From Thermoplasma acidophilum DSM 1728 (lineage in GTDB: Archaea > Thermoplasmatota > Thermoplasmata > Thermoplasmatales > Thermoplasmataceae), in assembly GCF_000195915.1 (NCBI RefSeq), contig NC_002578.1, positions 124,001 through 188,000 on the forward strand: a stretch of DNA of 64,000 nt, read 5' to 3'. The position numbers and the translations under genes are program-made. Positions within the stretch are counted from its first letter, which is position 1. Each line of letters begins with the position of its first letter. Positions 61,492-64,000 of the stretch are shown here, in pieces. Under the pieces are notes generated by a model. The model ran no database searches. It had not been told where the DNA came from and saw only the letters and a program-made list of their open reading frames with translations.

Positions 61492-62208
61492 ATGGGTACG
61501 CCCCATACCATCAATCGCAGGGAAGCTACGATCGCTATCGGTATAGGCGTACTTTTCATGATCATCGCACTGATCGTGCAGGAGATAGCGCAGGATATCC
61601 CTGTATTTTTATTTCTGATAAAGGATCATTTCAGCACATCAGGCATTGTCGGCGAACTCTCCGTTTTCGAACTTAAAAATTCAATCCTTTATTCTCTGTA
61701 TATCGGCCTTGCGGCTGGCTTCATACAGGAGGGCTTTACATTTCTTGCAGTTGATACCAGGGCAAGAAACATGGCATTCTTCATAGGCCTTGGGTTCTCG
61801 ATTGTGGATATAGTTATTCTTTTCTTTGAAACATTCGTGGTCCCGGTGATTGAGATACACAGGTCGTTGATCTTAACACCATTTGAAGGCCTGCTTGTAT
61901 CTCTCAACATAGTGTCATCTGTCCTGTTCCATCCAGGCACAGCAACATTCATGAAATGGGGGCAGATACGCGGGTTCGCTAGAATAACCTACATTATATC
62001 AGCTTTTTTGCACACCGCAATCGATGGTGGTGTCGTATACACGGATCTATATGTTATAATGAACCGATCTACTTATATCACTGCGAGTGCCATTTTCTGG
62101 ACCGTCGCCATGTCCATATCGGTTATAATATTCATAGTCGGTCTTACGAAGCTTTCATCCGTGAGTGATGCAGATGAATTCAGGGTAGAAAAGCCTGTCG
62201 TGTTTTGA
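61492..62208 (+). CDS. Integral membrane protein, YhfC/PrsW-like intramembrane protease candidate
   Basis: 238 aa, seven or eight hydrophobic helices. A-A-G-F-I-Q-E-G-F-T-F near residue 80, F-H-P-G-T-A-T-F near 145 and L-H-T-A-I-D-G-G-V near 178 supply Glu and His residues inside helices, in the order seen in YhfC and PrsW-like membrane metalloprotease families. This is an inference from pattern only. ATG 61492 has ggtgat 6 nt upstream. It is probably co-transcribed with the YbjQ-type gene. Confidence 0.65.
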   Translation: MGTPHTINRREATIAIGIGVLFMIIALIVQEIAQDIPVFLFLIKDHFSTSGIVGELSVFELKNSILYSLYIGLAAGFIQEGFTFLAVDTRARNMAFFIGLGFSIVDIVILFFETFVVPVIEIHRSLILTPFEGLLVSLNIVSSVLFHPGTATFMKWGQIRGFARITYIISAFLHTAIDGGVVYTDLYVIMNRSTYITASAIFWTVAMSISVIIFIVGLTKLSSVSDADEFRVEKPVVF

Positions 62209-62348
62209 GGATCAGGACAGAACCTATTTTTTGAAAACCACTGCATCACATGGGTGCGATGAGATAAAGCATGCGGTAACCTAATATTATATTAGCACAG
62301 CGACTACCAATATCACTGTACTGCAGGCCAATACCGATTTTTCATAGA
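62209..62348. other. Convergent spacer with an A/T-rich inverted repeat
   Basis: CTAATA-tta-TATTAG (62281-62295) lies between the stops of the membrane-protein and UbiD-like genes; it may form part of a transcription end. Confidence 0.3.
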
Positions 62349-63959
62349 TCAATGCTCACGTGCGTACTTTCTTGCAATACCAGAGACCTTTGAGATCACG
62401 TTCTGGGGAATAATAGGTGTTTCATGCAGATCTTTCCTCAGATCGACGATGATCCTGTCATCCTCTACACGCAGATCCCTATCGCAGTCTATGTTGAGTG
62501 CAAGCATCCATCCAACGCGATCCATATCTGACGCCTTTATTGTCCTTGGTACCAGGATGTTCACATCCGCATCCGACTCCTGATGCGATATCATAACTTT
62601 TCCATTTCTGGATGTCATTCGAACGCCTTCTGGAAGCCTCTCCACATCAAAGTGATTTCCGCTTCCTCTTGTTATGGCAATTAATTTAGAGTCTGTACCG
62701 TCATCTCTTGCTGTGGGATCCGAGCTTATGGTGTACAGATCCCTTATTATGGTCAGTGAACGATTGAAATTTTTTGTTTCGGCCAGGTTCAGTAGCATTC
62801 TCTCAAGAGTTAGATCGGTTTTTCCTTCGTTCACCATTACAACTTTGTTCCACAGAGGATCGTTGGCAATTGCCGATAGGGCTGTATTCTTGGCTAATCC
62901 TGGAAAAGGTGGATCAACGTAGCCCAGAGCGAGAAAACGCGATCCGTAATTTGGCCACACGATTCTGATATCATGCCCCTTGGGGCTGGTTTCTCTTATG
63001 ATCCTGTTGACGCCGACGGATCGGGTAAATGAAAAGAGGTTAACATGCTCATAGGAATTGGATGGCATGATATCCACATAGATAGGATTCCTCCTCATAA
63101 TGAGGCTTCTCACCTCGGCGACGCTTCTCGTTGAATCATAACCCATGTAACCGGTGTACTCAGCGAACGGTCCCTCATCGTATTCTTCATTTGGTATGTA
63201 TCTGGCTTCTATCACTATTTCCGATGCGCTGGGCACTGGAACATCGTTCCTGAAGCCTTTTACGTAGTCGAAGCTGAAAATTCTCCCTATTTTCCTGTAT
63301 TCATCGTCCATAAAGGCAGCAGCGGTAAGATAATGGATGGGCGGTGCACCTATTATTACGGACATCTCCAGAGATGATCCACTCTTCCTGCTCTGCTGAA
63401 GGTACGACCATAGGTGCCCGTGGCTCCCAGCATCGAAAGCGTATCTATCTTCAGATATGATCTGGATCCTTGTAAAGCTCAGATTTATCCTTTCTGGATC
63501 ATTTGGATCTCTTGCAGCCACTATACCACCGGTTATGTATCTTCCATTACCTGTCTTTTTTCCGTCATTTTTGTAATGTCTTAACACTGGAAGCGAGAGG
63601 AGATTTGGTTTGTCTTCCGGGTACAAGTCTGCAGGGAGAGATCCTTTTATCTGTATATCAGGCAAAGAACCTTCTCCTGTTATTCTGGCCCATTTCCTGT
63701 AGAAATCGGCTTCATTTGCGGAACCGAGTATCTTCATCATCCTTTCTTCTGTTAAAAATAGACCAGTTATGATAGAGAATCCGGGAAAATTCTTTATACT
63801 ATTGAATCTCATTATCTTTCCAGTCTTTTCCATCATTGAAGCCAGAGTTGAGATCTCGAAATTCGGTGATAGATCCTCGTTTACGTCAACAACATTCCCG
63901 GCAGTTTCCTCGTCTGATACGAATTCTCTTAGCACCTTACCATGCATTATCCCTGTCAT
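62349..63959 (-). CDS. UbiD-family decarboxylase
   Basis: 536 aa, normal for the family. UbiD enzymes use prenylated FMN to (de)carboxylate aromatic or unsaturated acids, often for quinone synthesis. Visible blocks: G-R-Y-I-T-G-G-I-V-A-A-R-D-P near the prFMN site, I-I-G-A-P-P-I-H-Y-L-T-A-A, D-E-G-P-F-A-E-Y-T-G-Y-M-G with the conserved Glu, and a C-terminal R-x-x-x-I-D domain. The partner UbiX is not in the window. ATG 63959 is about 25 nt from the TATA-like cagaataaaaa (63979-63989, minus). Confidence 0.9.
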   Translation of the reverse strand: MTGIMHGKVLREFVSDEETAGNVVDVNEDLSPNFEISTLASMMEKTGKIMRFNSIKNFPGFSIITGLFLTEERMMKILGSANEADFYRKWARITGEGSLPDIQIKGSLPADLYPEDKPNLLSLPVLRHYKNDGKKTGNGRYITGGIVAARDPNDPERINLSFTRIQIISEDRYAFDAGSHGHLWSYLQQSRKSGSSLEMSVIIGAPPIHYLTAAAFMDDEYRKIGRIFSFDYVKGFRNDVPVPSASEIVIEARYIPNEEYDEGPFAEYTGYMGYDSTRSVAEVRSLIMRRNPIYVDIMPSNSYEHVNLFSFTRSVGVNRIIRETSPKGHDIRIVWPNYGSRFLALGYVDPPFPGLAKNTALSAIANDPLWNKVVMVNEGKTDLTLERMLLNLAETKNFNRSLTIIRDLYTISSDPTARDDGTDSKLIAITRGSGNHFDVERLPEGVRMTSRNGKVMISHQESDADVNILVPRTIKASDMDRVGWMLALNIDCDRDLRVEDDRIIVDLRKDLHETPIIPQNVISKVSGIARKYAREH

Positions 63960-64000
63960 GGGAAATCATCTCTTTTCAGCGTTTTTATTCTGTTTTCCGT

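Noticed and set aside
1-64000. CRISPR array or cas genes
   Set aside because: No set of regularly spaced direct repeats or Cas-like protein was seen anywhere in the window.

Overview
The window looks like a piece of a Thermoplasma chromosome, most probably Thermoplasma acidophilum. The citrate synthase, the NurA-HerA-Mre11-Rad50 proteins, the peroxiredoxin, the HAD phosphatase and RNase P component 4 all match what I know of that species. A thermopsin-type acid protease, an archaeal signal peptidase and archaeal TATA promoters fit too. Most genes with a clear promoter have a TATA-like box about 24-28 nt upstream of the start codon, which implies leaderless mRNAs. A smaller set uses a GGTGA-type ribosome binding site. 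I used this spacing to correct several start codons.

Region 1 (1-22.3 kb) is mostly sugar polymer uptake and breakdown: the end of a large GH57 glucanase, a MalK-type ATPase, a TrmB-type sugar regulator, a GH13 cyclomaltodextrinase/neopullulanase, a four-gene sugar ABC importer (ATPase, binding protein, two permeases) and an (alpha/alpha)6 glucosidase. Between them lie a HxlR regulator, YceI, pirin, a cupin, a small molybdenum oxidoreductase, proC, a Rieske protein and transporters of the MFS and APC families.

Region 2 (22.3-24.3 kb) is a graveyard of mobile DNA next to a tRNA-Glu gene: a broken DDE transposase and a broken tyrosine recombinase whose 3' end points at the tRNA 3' end. Region 3 (24.3-33.4 kb) has an APC permease, three MFS transporters, a signal peptidase, peroxiredoxin, a glycosyltransferase behind a possibly structured leader, and sepF (cell division).

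Region 4 (33.5-39.9 kb) is the compact nurA-herA-mre11-rad50 operon for DNA end resection. Its upstream flank holds the 3' relic of an IS605-type tnpB. Region 5 (40.3-58.7 kb) is housekeeping and surface functions: a beta-hydroxyacid dehydrogenase with an Old Yellow Enzyme-like flavoprotein, a SpoIIM-like membrane protein, a bacterio-opsin-activator-type regulator, a thermopsin/beta-helix surface protein, citrate synthase, an ArsB-type pump split by a frameshift, parts of a cobalamin/siderophore-type ABC importer, MqnD for quinone synthesis, a HAD phosphatase, RNase P component 4 and a UPF0200 kinase-like protein.

Region 6 (58.8-64 kb) begins with tRNA-Lys. It is followed by an ammonium transporter gene broken into three pieces, the relic of an IS256/Mutator transposase, a YbjQ-type protein with a membrane protein, and a UbiD-family decarboxylase. 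No CRISPR array, rRNA or intact transposase is visible. I found no strong candidate for an entirely new multi-gene system. The most interesting signals are the decayed genes and mobile elements, the leaderless promoter rule, the inverted repeat on an MFS start codon, and the C55 residue in both tRNA genes.
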